DNA from: Lutibacter sp.
GTDB lineage: Bacteria > Bacteroidota > Bacteroidia > Flavobacteriales > Flavobacteriaceae
NCBI RefSeq assembly: GCF_030692605.1
Contig: NZ_JAUYUD010000036.1
Location: 1 to 40,367, forward strand
Direction of reading: 5' to 3'
DNA: 40,367 nt
A program made the translations under genes and the position numbers. Below the pieces are notes generated by a model that had not been told where the DNA came from, made no database searches, and saw nothing but the letters and a program-made list of their open reading frames with translations. Shown in pieces: positions 6,829 to 16,050 of the stretch. Position 1 is the first letter of the stretch, and every line of letters starts with the position of its first letter.

Positions 6829-6859
6829 AGTAAATACCACCTTTTCGGTGGTTTTTACT
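6829..6859. terminator. Strong hairpin, probable bidirectional terminator
   Basis: Stem AGTAAATACCACC (6829-6841) / GGTGGTTTTTACT (6847-6859), one mismatch in 13 pairs, loop TTTTC. It lies about 130 bases beyond the minus-strand lipoprotein gene. The T-run is better on the plus strand. Confidence 0.65.
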
Positions 6860-6869
6860 GTGCGGAATT

Positions 6870-6956
6870 GGAAGCTGTATGCAGTGCAGTGAAACGGAAT
6901 GAAATACTGCTGGAGATGGGGTAAAACCTCACACGCTTCTTTGTATTCCAGCTTCC
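6870..6956. repeat. Inverted repeat GGAAGCTG / CAGCTTCC
   Basis: Perfect 8-bp arms at 6870-6877 and 6949-6956, 71 bases apart, just downstream of the lipoprotein stop. Role unknown. Confidence 0.45.
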
Positions 6957-6986
6957 TTTCTTTAAAAATGTTGCTGATTTATATCC

Positions 6987-7688
6987 TTAATCCGTCTTAA
7001 AATTCCATACCTGTCCGATGGTTTCTCCACCTTTTCCATCTTTTACTAATACTTTCCAGTAATAATTTGTGGAAGAAACTAAATTAGCGACATTCAAAGT
7101 TTTTGCAGTTTGGTTGTTGCCTATTTTTGTTATCGGCGGATTAACGGTTCCGAAAAACACATCAAAAGTTAGCACATCCGTTGCATCGACATCATTGGCA
7201 TTCCATTCTAATGTTGCGGTTGTTGTTTGTACAATTGAATTTAAAGCAGGTTTTACCAGTTCAGGCGAAAAAGGTATATGATTTGTTTCACCTGTCCCTT
7301 CTGTATAAAAATTAAATACAGTGGAATAACTGCTTGACAAACTTTTGCTGTCTGTTGCCTTTACCCTCCAATAATAGGCTATTCCTTTTTCTAAGGAAAT
7401 GGTCTTTGTGGTTGAGGATTCATTGAGGGAATGTGCTATTTGGCTAAACTGATTGTCTTTTGCCACTTGAATTTGATAGGTAATAACGTCTCCGTCTGGA
7501 TCTGTAGCGATATTCCACTGAAAACTAACCGAATTATCAATACACAATTTTCCATTAGTAGGCGCTACCAATGTTGGTGTTGTTGGAACTTTATTTTCAG
7601 CTGGTGGCACAGGTTTTGGATCATCTCCACCGCCTCCACAAGACCATAAAATAATACTAAATGCTACGATATATAAAAACTTTTTCAT
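6987..7688 (-). CDS. Lipoprotein with two fibronectin III-like domains
   Basis: 233 aa. The signal peptide has a lipobox ending LWSCGGGGDD (acylated Cys at residue 17); the acidic residues after the Cys are typical of outer-surface lipoprotein export in this phylum. Two Fn3-like repeats follow: residues ~37-128 (TPTLVAPTNG ... YYWRVKATDS ... FNFYTEG) and ~136-232 (SPELVKPALNS ... YYWKVLVKDGKGGE ... WNFKTD). The gene starts 2 bases after the stop of the large secreted protein gene and is surely co-transcribed, so the two products probably work together at the cell surface. Ligand unknown. Confidence 0.88.
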   Translation of the reverse strand: MKKFLYIVAFSIILWSCGGGGDDPKPVPPAENKVPTTPTLVAPTNGKLCIDNSVSFQWNIATDPDGDVITYQIQVAKDNQFSQIAHSLNESSTTKTISLEKGIAYYWRVKATDSKSLSSSYSTVFNFYTEGTGETNHIPFSPELVKPALNSIVQTTTATLEWNANDVDATDVLTFDVFFGTVNPPITKIGNNQTAKTLNVANLVSSTNYYWKVLVKDGKGGETIGQVWNFKTD

Positions 7689-7690
7689 GG

Positions 7691-10600
7691 TTATTCTTTT
7701 ATGATGGTTAGGCTAACAGGTGTGTCTAAATATATTTTTACGACATATACTCCAGTTGGCTTGTTTTCTATGTTTATCTGAACTTTTCCGTTAACAACCT
7801 GATATGTTTCCTTTGAGATTAATTGTGAACCTACTGTGAACAATTCAATAACAACCTCTTTTACTGAAAATGGCAATGTGATTTCAAAAACACCTTTGGT
7901 CGGATTAGGATAGGCTTTAATATTTTCAAATAAATCAATTGTTTTTGAGAATACCCCTTCGCATAAAACAGCTGTTTTGACTTCCACTAAATCTCCGTGA
8001 TTTACATCCAACATAAATGATGGAGATTCGGTATTTAAAACATTAATTCCATTTATGAATACATTGTATGGAGCTGTTCCTTCGGCAATATCAATAGAAG
8101 TTCTATTTGATGTTACACTTGATTTACCTGAAACTGTTTTACCCTCTGCAATAGTTATTGTAAAACATTGTTCAAAGGTGACACCTGTAATTTTAATACA
8201 AACATTATATGTACCGGGAGACAGATTAGAAACTGACAAACTATTATTGGTAAAATTGTGGTTAACACCATTAATAGTGGCTACATAATTATGAGTTGCC
8301 TGTGCTGAAATACTTATTTTACCATTATTTTTATCTACACACGTTTCACCAATTACTTCAATAGAGAAGTTATTGGATGGCAAAAAGAAACAGCCGTTTG
8401 CATTTACATTGGTTCCTGAAGCGGTATTAGGGCATAAATCCTTGTCATTCATAATGCCATCTCCATCATCATCAATCTGACTTTGTGAACAACCTGTTGC
8501 GTTTACAGTTTGGCCTGATGGTGTATTTGGACATAAATCAACATTATTCATTACGCCATCACCATCATCATCTATTTGACTTTGGGAACATCCTGTTGCG
8601 TTTACAGTTTGGCCTGATGGTGTATTTGGACAGGTATCAAGATTATCTTTAATTCCATCATTGTCTGTATCTAGTTGAGAAGTCGAACATCCCGTTGCGT
8701 TTACAGTTTGGCCTGATGGTGTATTTGGACAGGTATCAAGATTATCTTTAATTCCATCATTGTCTGTATCTAGTTGAGAAGTCGAACATCCCGTTGCATT
8801 TACAGCTTGGCCTGCTGGTGTATTTGGACAGGTATCAAGATTATCTTTAATTCCATCATTGTCTGTATCCAATTGCGAGGTAGCACATCCATTTGTATTT
8901 ACAGCTTGGCCTGCTGGTGTATTTGGACAAGTATCAAAATTATCTGTAATGCCATCATTGTCTGTATCCATTAATTGAGATGCAGAACAACCAGTTGCGT
9001 TTACTGTTTCACCTGCAGGTGTATTTGGACAAACATCTGAGATATTAGGTATTCCATCTTCATCATAATCAAAATCTTCGACTGAGAATTGAATTTGAGG
9101 ACTCAAAGGATTTTCAACGCCATTACTATCAATATAAGTGATTCTAAAAAACACATCATTACTTCCTTCAAATTCAGGTATAAATTTTACTTTATATGTA
9201 TAGGTATTGTTTCCTAAAAACTCTTTTGTTATTTCATCATTAGAATATGTTACTCTTTTTAATCCATCAATATTTTTATCACCCCACGGAGTTTGATTAT
9301 AATAAACAACCCACTCAGTAATTTCACCTCTCAAATTTTCTAAACTCCAAGGATATACATCTGTGTGGAATGGATTTGGATTATCAGGAAGGTGAGTCGT
9401 TTTCCAATTAATTTCTACTTCTTTATTGTTTTTCAGAAAACCAATTTCTGATAGAGGTGTTAATATTGGATAATTAACATATTTAAATTTTAAATTTTCT
9501 TTTCCAAATAAAACCCAGTTTTGAGAGTATAAATTATTAGAAAAATCCCCATCAAATGGACGAGATTTAATTATATCTTTAAATCCATCGTTGTTCAAAT
9601 CAACAATCTGAATATATGGGGTCCAGTTTTTCGAACTTTCATCTAAATAAAAGTTTTGTTGTTTTAAATCATTTGTTATTTCATTAGTTAAATCATTATA
9701 AATAACTTTTCCTTGACTATCAAAACCTTTATTTTCTAAAAATATTAATTGCCAACCAGAAACATAGTCGGTTTCAGTTATAATTAAATCTTTACTCCCA
9801 TCTTTATTAAAATCAACAAAGTCGAAATCCATAAAATTACCATAATTTCCATATTCTAGTTCCTGTATCTTATTTCCAAATGTTCCATCACAATTACCAT
9901 AGGCTATTCTTGAGCTAGACAACCAATAAATTAAATCTAAACAACCATCTTCATTTATATCTTCAAGTTCTACCGCAAAAGATTGTTTATTATTACCCGT
10001 AGTTTCAGTTATGATTGATAACTTTTCCGTAAAAATACCCTTACCATCATTAATGTAGGATATCATTCCTTCTTCATTATGCGCTTGAGCTACAACAAAA
10101 TCTATATCTCCATCATTGTCTATATCTCCAACTGATACTCCATGGTGATAACCTTCACTTTTATATCTGCTTGGAGTACTAATCGTCTTTTGTTCCCAGC
10201 CCATTTGATTTGATAAAATAATATCTAAATAGGATAATTCTAAATACTCTTTCTCGGGATGACTTACACTGACAATATCTAATATCCCATCACCGTTAAA
10301 ATCTGCTGATACCGTTTTTCTACTAAAAGTTTGTCCGACATTGTTATGAATCAATGAACTTTCATTTTCTAATCGACCTGTTAATGGATTGTATAAAAAC
10401 AACAAAAATGGGACTTTTTCTTGTTCAGAAGATATGAATGAAAAAAATATATCAGAATACCCATCATTATTAAAATCCCTAACAAGTCCTGTTTGAGAAT
10501 AAACCCAATCGTTTGATAATTTAATATCATCCCATTTAAAAAAACTTGAATAATCTATCCAAATAGGACTTTCAAATTGATTTTGGTTAAAGTTATTTTC

Positions 10601-10705
10601 CTTAAATGTTGATTTTGACCATAGCATCTGAGTCTGTGCGTGAATTGATTGATATGAAGGATATATCATTATTACAATCAACAATATTACTTTTATTTTT
10701 TTCAT
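7691..10705 (-). CDS. T9SS-secreted FG-GAP / thrombospondin-3 repeat protein
   Basis: 1004 aa. The signal peptide ends near HAQTQ (residue ~25). Residues ~55-410 carry FG-GAP/VCBS-like calcium loops such as DFNNDGYSDIFF, DFNGDGILDIV, DIDNDGDIDFV and DLNNDGFKDII. A middle beta-rich part follows (~410-540). Residues ~548-768 are seven thrombospondin type 3 repeats (DTDNDGIKDN, then TCPNTPSGQ). The C-terminus (~925-1004) is a type A T9SS sorting domain (AYPNPTKGVFEI ... GVYVVKI). Calcium-stabilised, exported through the outer membrane by T9SS and cell-attached or released; the binding target is unknown. Followed at 2 bases by the lipoprotein gene. It is unusual cargo inside a defence-rich island. 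Confidence 0.9.
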   Translation of the reverse strand: MKKIKVILLIVIMIYPSYQSIHAQTQMLWSKSTFKENNFNQNQFESPIWIDYSSFFKWDDIKLSNDWVYSQTGLVRDFNNDGYSDIFFSFISSEQEKVPFLLFLYNPLTGRLENESSLIHNNVGQTFSRKTVSADFNGDGILDIVSVSHPEKEYLELSYLDIILSNQMGWEQKTISTPSRYKSEGYHHGVSVGDIDNDGDIDFVVAQAHNEEGMISYINDGKGIFTEKLSIITETTGNNKQSFAVELEDINEDGCLDLIYWLSSSRIAYGNCDGTFGNKIQELEYGNYGNFMDFDFVDFNKDGSKDLIITETDYVSGWQLIFLENKGFDSQGKVIYNDLTNEITNDLKQQNFYLDESSKNWTPYIQIVDLNNDGFKDIIKSRPFDGDFSNNLYSQNWVLFGKENLKFKYVNYPILTPLSEIGFLKNNKEVEINWKTTHLPDNPNPFHTDVYPWSLENLRGEITEWVVYYNQTPWGDKNIDGLKRVTYSNDEITKEFLGNNTYTYKVKFIPEFEGSNDVFFRITYIDSNGVENPLSPQIQFSVEDFDYDEDGIPNISDVCPNTPAGETVNATGCSASQLMDTDNDGITDNFDTCPNTPAGQAVNTNGCATSQLDTDNDGIKDNLDTCPNTPAGQAVNATGCSTSQLDTDNDGIKDNLDTCPNTPSGQTVNATGCSTSQLDTDNDGIKDNLDTCPNTPSGQTVNATGCSQSQIDDDGDGVMNNVDLCPNTPSGQTVNATGCSQSQIDDDGDGIMNDKDLCPNTASGTNVNANGCFFLPSNNFSIEVIGETCVDKNNGKISISAQATHNYVATINGVNHNFTNNSLSVSNLSPGTYNVCIKITGVTFEQCFTITIAEGKTVSGKSSVTSNRTSIDIAEGTAPYNVFINGINVLNTESPSFMLDVNHGDLVEVKTAVLCEGVFSKTIDLFENIKAYPNPTKGVFEITLPFSVKEVVIELFTVGSQLISKETYQVVNGKVQINIENKPTGVYVVKIYLDTPVSLTIIKE
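8400..9060 (-). repeat. 99-bp tandem repeats in the secreted protein gene
   Basis: In-frame repeats of 99 bp (33 aa), each encoding one thrombospondin type 3 unit. Two adjacent units around 8595-8800 are identical at DNA level, while outer units have diverged, which points to recent expansion by recombination or slippage. Confidence 0.88.
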
Positions 10706-10727
10706 AGAGCATCGCTAATTAATATTT

Positions 10728-10760
10728 CAAATATAATTGATTATGTGTTAAGTTTCACAA
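10728..10760 (-). promoter_or_regulatory. Promoter of the secreted protein operon
   Basis: Minus strand: TTG (complement of 10758-10760), 22-base spacer, TATATTTG (complement of 10728-10735), 22 bases before the ATG. Full match to the Bacteroidota -7 consensus. Confidence 0.7.
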
Positions 10761-10856
10761 GGTTGTTGTTTAATACCTTGCTTGATTTTTACTAAACTTA
10801 CAATTTTATTTTCAAATTCAATCAAATTAGCCTCTTTTTTAATGTTTTTTTAATTA

Positions 10857-10878
10857 AATTATACGATATCGTATAATT
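10857..10878. promoter_or_regulatory. Perfect 22-bp palindrome, likely operator
   Basis: The half-site AATTATACGAT is followed directly by its exact reverse complement ATCGTATAATT, centred between 10867 and 10868. It lies in the 342-base gap between the secreted-protein start and the metalloprotease stop, about 100 bases upstream of the promoter at 10728-10760. A dimeric regulator site is the simplest reading. The rest of the gap shows no gene. Confidence 0.6.
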
Positions 10879-11047
10879 CTTTTCTGGTTAATTCGATGGT
10901 TTCCATAAAATATACCTCTTTAAAAAACAGCATTAAATATAATAAATGTTATCTAAATTTTGTGCAGCTGAATGAGGTAATGAATTTTATTTGGCCACTA
11001 ACAGTAATTATTGAAAAATATATTTGTTCTAAAACTTGATATAATAA

Positions 11048-11758
11048 TTAAGACAAAGCGTGTTCTAATTTTTCTTTCCATTTATCCCAATTGGGATATA
11101 AGCTGTTTTGTAAATCATAAAAATCTTTATTGTGATTGTGGTGGATTAAATGGCATAGTTCGTGAATTACTACATATTCTATGCTACCCTTAGGTGCTTT
11201 TATTAATTCTTTATTTAGCGTTATTTTACCTGATTTGGTGCAACTGCCCCAACGTTTTTGCATCAATCTTATCTCTAAAACAGGTTTTTCAAGTTTATAT
11301 TTATTGAATTTTTCTAAAGAACGATTCAGTAATTCTTCAAAATGAAAGATTGCTTTTTCCTTGTACCATTCATTTAGTTTTTTTGCCAAATATTCCGGAT
11401 TGGTTTTTTTAGTTCTCATCATCATTGCACCTTTAGAAATTTTTATTTCATTTATGGTGTCTTCAATGATTTGCAACTTATATTGTCTTCCTAAATACAA
11501 ATGTGTTTCTCCACTTACATATTTACGTTCCGGCGTATTTGGTTTATAACTATAAAAGAATGCTTGTTGTTTTAATATCCAATTGGCCTTTGATTTTACC
11601 TTTTTATTGATGTCTATTAGATTTGTATCATTTGGCGCAATAACTTTTACCAACCCATCCGGAAAAACTTTTATGCCCAATGTTTTTCTTGCAGCAAAAG
11701 ACAATTTGTATTCAATGCTTTTGCTGCCATAATTTATTTGTTGGAGTGAATGAAACAT
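11048..11758 (-). CDS. SprT/YgjP-like zinc metalloprotease (DUF45/M48)
   Basis: 236 aa. The zinc-binding motif HELCHLIHHNHNKDF at about residues 194-208 gives HExxH and a third His; upstream is the family's KRWGSC block (~168-173). This YgjP/DUF45 group is repeatedly found next to type I restriction genes. The ATG overlaps the hsdR stop by one base (TAATG), so it is translationally coupled to HsdR. Substrate unknown; turnover of the restriction complex or of DNA-bound proteins would fit but is speculation. Predicted cytoplasmic. Confidence 0.9.
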   Translation of the reverse strand: MFHSLQQINYGSKSIEYKLSFAARKTLGIKVFPDGLVKVIAPNDTNLIDINKKVKSKANWILKQQAFFYSYKPNTPERKYVSGETHLYLGRQYKLQIIEDTINEIKISKGAMMMRTKKTNPEYLAKKLNEWYKEKAIFHFEELLNRSLEKFNKYKLEKPVLEIRLMQKRWGSCTKSGKITLNKELIKAPKGSIEYVVIHELCHLIHHNHNKDFYDLQNSLYPNWDKWKEKLEHALS

Positions 11759-14700
11759 TATACGTATTTGAGTTTGGCAATTTTAATTACTTCTTCAATC
11801 AATTCATCAATTTTATCAAAGGAGAATTGGGTGTCGTATTGTTGCTGTTTATTGAAAAGCAAATCATCCAATTTATTTTTTAATTCTTTTTCAATCTCTG
11901 TATTGGTTTGCCAATCGATAATAAGCGTTCCGTTTTCATAAACAATATTCTTAATACATTCTTCTACCTCTAGTGCTGTACTGGCTTGTACTTCTTTTGG
12001 CTCGGGAGCATTACTGAAACTGTTTTCTAAAAGGGCATTGATTTGGTTGTAATAAGCAATTGCTGTTTGCCGATCTTGGATGCTCTTCGGAACATTATTT
12101 TGTTTGCCTGTGAGAAATTGGTTTTCGTATTCTTTGGCTTTTTGTAAATAAAGGGCTTCGTCAATACGGTGCTGGTGATAATCTTCAATTGTTTGCCTAA
12201 TCAGTGAGGATAGTTTTTTATAAAATATGCTATCATCATTCATTTTAACATTAATTGCTTTTATGGTTCGTGTTGCAATATGATCCGCTTTTGCAGCTTT
12301 CCCAACTACTTTTTCTACTTCGGCTTCTCTTTTTTCTCTGTCAAAAATATTTACCAGTTCCGTTATTTTTAAGACTTCGCCATCCGTTGTAATGTGCTTG
12401 TTAATTAACTTTTGCACTTGTGGTTCAAAAGCGGCGAAATCTAAATCGTCAAAATATCTTCGCTTTACATCTACCCTTAATTGCAAGAAAAACTTGGTGT
12501 CTTTTTTGTATTTGTCAATGGTTTTTTCGTTTTCAATATCGTTAAATTCGATTGATGCCATTGCTAACTTAAACAAGCGCACAAAAGCAGACAGCTTTTC
12601 ATAAAAAGGGTGCCTGATACTCTCATCACTTAATAATTCGGAATAGGCTTCTGCATCGTATTTGTTTTTGATGGTTTTGAAAATGTCCCATAACTCGCTG
12701 TGCGCTTGTGGCAATTTTTCTATTTCCTTATTGATGTTTATTACTGTCCCTGTTAATTCTTCGTTGTCAAAACCACTTAATCCGCTGTAGGTTTCCAGTG
12801 CATTGTCCAGATTTTCCAGATTGCCGAAATAATCAACAATGAAACCATATTCTTTTCCTTCTGCCACGCGATTTACCCTGGCAATGGCCTGAAGTAAGGT
12901 GTGGTCTCTTAATTGTCGCGTAACATATAATACTTGATTATTAGGCGCATCAAAACCCGTCAAAAGCTTATCCACCACAATAATTATTTCCGGAACTTCC
13001 TGTTTTTTGAAAGCACTGATTACTGATTTCTCATATATTTTTTGCGTACCATATTTGTCCATCATTGCCTTGTAAAACTTCAACACGACATCATCATTTT
13101 CTTCAAAAGCATCCTCATGATTTTCTCTTGTATCAGGTGCAGAAATTAATACTTCACAATTTACTTTCCCAATTTCTTTTATGTATTCCCGGTATTTTAT
13201 CGCTGTGGTTTTATTGGGGGCGACTAATTGTCCTTTAAATCCAGTGCCTTGAATGTTATCGACAAAGTGTTCACTAATATTCCAAGCTCTTGCATAAATT
13301 ACCTGATCGGCTTTGTTGAGTTGGTTTGTGGAACTGTATTTTCTTTTAAGTGCCGCTTTACCATAAGGGGTGAGCGGTTCGGAAATCTTGTCGAAGAAAG
13401 AATCCAGCGGCTTTTCGTTAACATCAATTAAATTGTGTCTTCCTTCATACAATAATGGCACAACTGCTTTGTCTTCTACAGCATCCGTTATTGAATAGAC
13501 GTCAATAATGCCTCCGAATTTATTGGCGGTACTTTTTTCTTTCTTCATCAATGGAGTACCTGTGAACGCCACAAAACAGGCATTGGGGAAAACCTTTTGC
13601 ATTTTCACATTAAACGTACCATATTGGCTACGGTGCCCTTCATCAATCAACACAAAAATATTAGGAGAAGTAAAACCTTCTTTGGCCTGGTTTATGGCTG
13701 CTTCAAATTTGTGGATCAGCGTTGTAATTACGGCATCTTTTGGGCTACTGATAAGATCTACTAAATCTTTTCCAGTAACAGCTTCTACGACATCGACGTG
13801 GCATTTTTGGAATGTTTCCGTGATTTGGGTGTTTAAATCAATCCTATCCGTAACCAGAATGATTTTCGGATTTTTTATTGTTTTTTGGGTTGCAATTAGT
13901 TGGGCCAACATTACCATCGTCAATGATTTTCCACTTCCCTGAGTATGCCAAATTACGCCCCCTGTACGCTTACCTTTGGTATCGGGAACACTGATTCTTT
14001 TGAGTGTTTCCTTGATGGCAAAATATTGTTGGTATCGCGTTATTTTCTTTATCCCGTCATCATACACGATATAATTGAATATTAGTTCCAGTAATCTTGA
14101 TTTCTGGCATAAACTATAAATCAATTTATCCTGTTCGGTTACTATTATTTCTTCTTTTTCCAGTTGATTGAAATACTGCAACACATTGCTAAAACGTTGT
14201 TTGAAAATGGCTGTCCGTTCTGTATTGGGCAATTCACTATTTTTCAGTTGTCTGATGGCATCCCCATATTGGATTCCTTCTTCTTTGGTTCTAAACACTT
14301 CTTTCCAGACACTCCAAAACTCTTTTTGTGTGGCTGTGGTTGCAAATCGTGCTTCGTTTACCGCTAATGAAATTACAAGGTTGGAATATTGGTATAAGGC
14401 TCTTATACCATCTTCGTGCTGGTTTCGTAAATGTTGGGAGATGGCTTCATCTACCGGTTTTTTTATCACATTGCTTTTGCATTCTACCACCACCATTGGA
14501 ATTCCATTGATAAACAATACAATATCCGGACGGTAGGTATCATTTCTTTCGCTGCGCAAAACCGCATATTCCTCTGTAACGTGAAAGCTATTATTTTCAA
14601 TAGTTGCCCAATCGATGTACTGAAAAGAGAAACTTTTTTTATCGTTTAGAATGGATTGTTCCAAACTTTTACCTAATGTTATTAAATCGTAAAAGGCTTG

Positions 14701-14979
14701 ATTTGCTTTTATAAAACCATCTTGTATTGGCAGATCTCTCAAGGCAATAACTGCAGCATTGATATTGCTTTCTGAAAAAGCAAACTCTTTGTCTTTGTAT
14801 TGAATGCTGTTTATTTTTTCGAGTTGTTTTTTTAGAATAGGTTCCAATAAAACATTGCTGGTTCTGCCGCCCCGTAACTCCATTACTTCGTCTGGCGACA
14901 AGTATTTATACCCCATTTTTATGAGTAATTGCAATGCCGGAATTTGACTGATGTGGTCTTCTATATAACTTGGGTTCAT
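11758..14979 (-). CDS. hsdR: Type I restriction enzyme R (HsdR) subunit
   Basis: 1073 aa, the usual HsdR length. The N-terminal PD-(D/E)xK nuclease has DIVLFINGIPMVVVECKS at ~158-175 (catalytic Asp, Glu and Lys). SF2 motor motifs are TQGSGKS (Walker A, ~345), LIDEGHRSQ (~447), AFTGTP, and motif VI in QAIARVNR (~693). The C-terminal helical region binds the methylase core. It translocates and cuts DNA lacking HsdM methylation. It lies 530 bases downstream of the 178-aa gene, so it may have its own transcript; the gap contains three direct repeats. The metalloprotease gene follows with a one-base overlap. Confidence 0.96.
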   Translation of the reverse strand: MNPSYIEDHISQIPALQLLIKMGYKYLSPDEVMELRGGRTSNVLLEPILKKQLEKINSIQYKDKEFAFSESNINAAVIALRDLPIQDGFIKANQAFYDLITLGKSLEQSILNDKKSFSFQYIDWATIENNSFHVTEEYAVLRSERNDTYRPDIVLFINGIPMVVVECKSNVIKKPVDEAISQHLRNQHEDGIRALYQYSNLVISLAVNEARFATTATQKEFWSVWKEVFRTKEEGIQYGDAIRQLKNSELPNTERTAIFKQRFSNVLQYFNQLEKEEIIVTEQDKLIYSLCQKSRLLELIFNYIVYDDGIKKITRYQQYFAIKETLKRISVPDTKGKRTGGVIWHTQGSGKSLTMVMLAQLIATQKTIKNPKIILVTDRIDLNTQITETFQKCHVDVVEAVTGKDLVDLISSPKDAVITTLIHKFEAAINQAKEGFTSPNIFVLIDEGHRSQYGTFNVKMQKVFPNACFVAFTGTPLMKKEKSTANKFGGIIDVYSITDAVEDKAVVPLLYEGRHNLIDVNEKPLDSFFDKISEPLTPYGKAALKRKYSSTNQLNKADQVIYARAWNISEHFVDNIQGTGFKGQLVAPNKTTAIKYREYIKEIGKVNCEVLISAPDTRENHEDAFEENDDVVLKFYKAMMDKYGTQKIYEKSVISAFKKQEVPEIIIVVDKLLTGFDAPNNQVLYVTRQLRDHTLLQAIARVNRVAEGKEYGFIVDYFGNLENLDNALETYSGLSGFDNEELTGTVININKEIEKLPQAHSELWDIFKTIKNKYDAEAYSELLSDESIRHPFYEKLSAFVRLFKLAMASIEFNDIENEKTIDKYKKDTKFFLQLRVDVKRRYFDDLDFAAFEPQVQKLINKHITTDGEVLKITELVNIFDREKREAEVEKVVGKAAKADHIATRTIKAINVKMNDDSIFYKKLSSLIRQTIEDYHQHRIDEALYLQKAKEYENQFLTGKQNNVPKSIQDRQTAIAYYNQINALLENSFSNAPEPKEVQASTALEVEECIKNIVYENGTLIIDWQTNTEIEKELKNKLDDLLFNKQQQYDTQFSFDKIDELIEEVIKIAKLKYV

Positions 14980-15048
14980 AACTACTTTATGATTTAAAAC
15001 AATGAATTAATAGCTGTCTGTTTTGACTTTACAGAGAAAAAAAATGGT

Positions 15049-15227
15049 AATACAGATAATTGAAACCGACCGAAAGACAATAGAAAAAAAATAAATACAG
15101 CGAAAAAAAACAGAATACAGATAATTGATGCTGATAATGAAAAACCTGTAAACCGCCTAAAAACAAGGCGTCTGCTATTGATACTGCTGATAATATGGCT
15201 AAAGAAAAGCGAAATACAGCTAATTGA
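15049..15227. repeat. Three direct repeats upstream of hsdR
   Basis: AATACAG(A/C)TAATTGA occurs at 15049-15063, 15114-15128 and 15213-15227, the last with a single base change, spaced 65 and 99 bases apart in the 529-base gap before hsdR. They may be regulator sites or remnants of a duplicated segment. An open frame across this stretch is low-complexity and not a credible gene. Confidence 0.6.
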
Positions 15228-15400
15228 TCCTTTCTAAAAAAGATTTTACTGTAAACTATACAGCATTCTTTTTTTGAATTATGGAGAATACTATTCATAT
15301 TTGGAACGTAAATAATTGACCACCTCATTAACTAATAAATCTCCTCTTAAATCAATATGGAGCCATACATTTTGACACATTTTAATACTTTTTGACATAT

Positions 15401-15502
15401 TTGTTTTTTTTATTAAAATTAAGTATTACTTTTGCCGTACTCATTTTACCATTTGGAAAAAGGAGTTTCGGGGCTCGTTACATCAAGATATGTATCGAGC
15501 CC
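15401..15502 (+). ncRNA. Possible small RNA: promoter plus hairpin
   Basis: Plus strand TTG (15401-15403), 23-base spacer, TACTTTTG (15427-15434), with a strong hairpin GGGCTCGTTACAT (15471-15483) / ATGTATCGAGCCC (15490-15502), one mismatch, about 30 bases further. No coding frame follows and there is no clear T-run. Alternatively the hairpin is a REP-like element or attenuates the minus-strand operon ending at 15509. Confidence 0.3.
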
Positions 15503-15508
15503 TGCGGT

Positions 15509-16045
15509 TTAATATACTTCTGGCAATCTTTTTTTCAACATCTTTTTTATTTTTTTTTCTCCGAATTCTTTGTTTAGATAATAAGCTGTAACTAAATAAT
15601 AATCTCGTAAACTGCGTTGTGGATCTAGCACAATTAAGTATTTTTTATCTTCATCGTAGATATAAGTTCTGATTATATCTTGTCTTTTCTTTTGGTCTCT
15701 TTCTTCTACACTAAAAACAAAAACATTTTCTTTTTTAGTTTCTTCCAAATGGTATTTTATCCAATGTAATCTCTGTGAACGACACATTTCAAATACTCTT
15801 TTTGGATATTTATTGCCATTTTCATCTTCTTCTTGAATTTCTTCGCAAGTTAAATGTTTGAAGAGAATTACCATTGCTGGTTCTTCGCCTTGAATAGGTC
15901 TAATTATTTTTGTTCGGAAATTTAATTTTTCATTTTCTTCTATATCTCTTTTGAAAATTGCTAATAATGATTGATTTCTTTGGTATTCTGGTAAATGACC
16001 AATTTCTAGAAGTTGCGGATATTTTTTTAATAAATTTATTGGCAT
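15509..16045 (-). CDS. Hypothetical protein, possible RelE/barnase-like nuclease
   Basis: 178 aa. Not a family I can name with confidence. The C-terminal half has the layout of small phage-type RNases of the barnase/ColE5/RelE-like group: RSQRLHWIKYHLEE (~99-112), DIIRTYIYDEDKKYLIVLDP (~127-146), then DYYLVTAYYLN (~151-161). The N-terminal half is charged. It starts 5 bases after DUF3800 and ends the hsdS-DUF3800 transcript. A strong hairpin lies just after the stop. A toxin or effector role is inference. Confidence 0.65.
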   Translation of the reverse strand: MPINLLKKYPQLLEIGHLPEYQRNQSLLAIFKRDIEENEKLNFRTKIIRPIQGEEPAMVILFKHLTCEEIQEEDENGNKYPKRVFEMCRSQRLHWIKYHLEETKKENVFVFSVEERDQKKRQDIIRTYIYDEDKKYLIVLDPQRSLRDYYLVTAYYLNKEFGEKKIKKMLKKRLPEVY

Positions 16046-16050
16046 ACTTC

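Noticed and set aside
8774-8974. 66-aa plus-strand frame with internal repeats
   Set aside because: It is the antisense shadow of the thrombospondin type 3 tandem repeats.
8400-9060. CRISPR array
   Set aside because: The regular period is 99 bp without unique spacers and encodes in-frame protein repeats.
15029-15328. 99-aa frame upstream of hsdR
   Set aside because: Low-complexity Phe/Leu/Tyr-rich translation of an A/T-rich leader containing direct repeats; no family resemblance.
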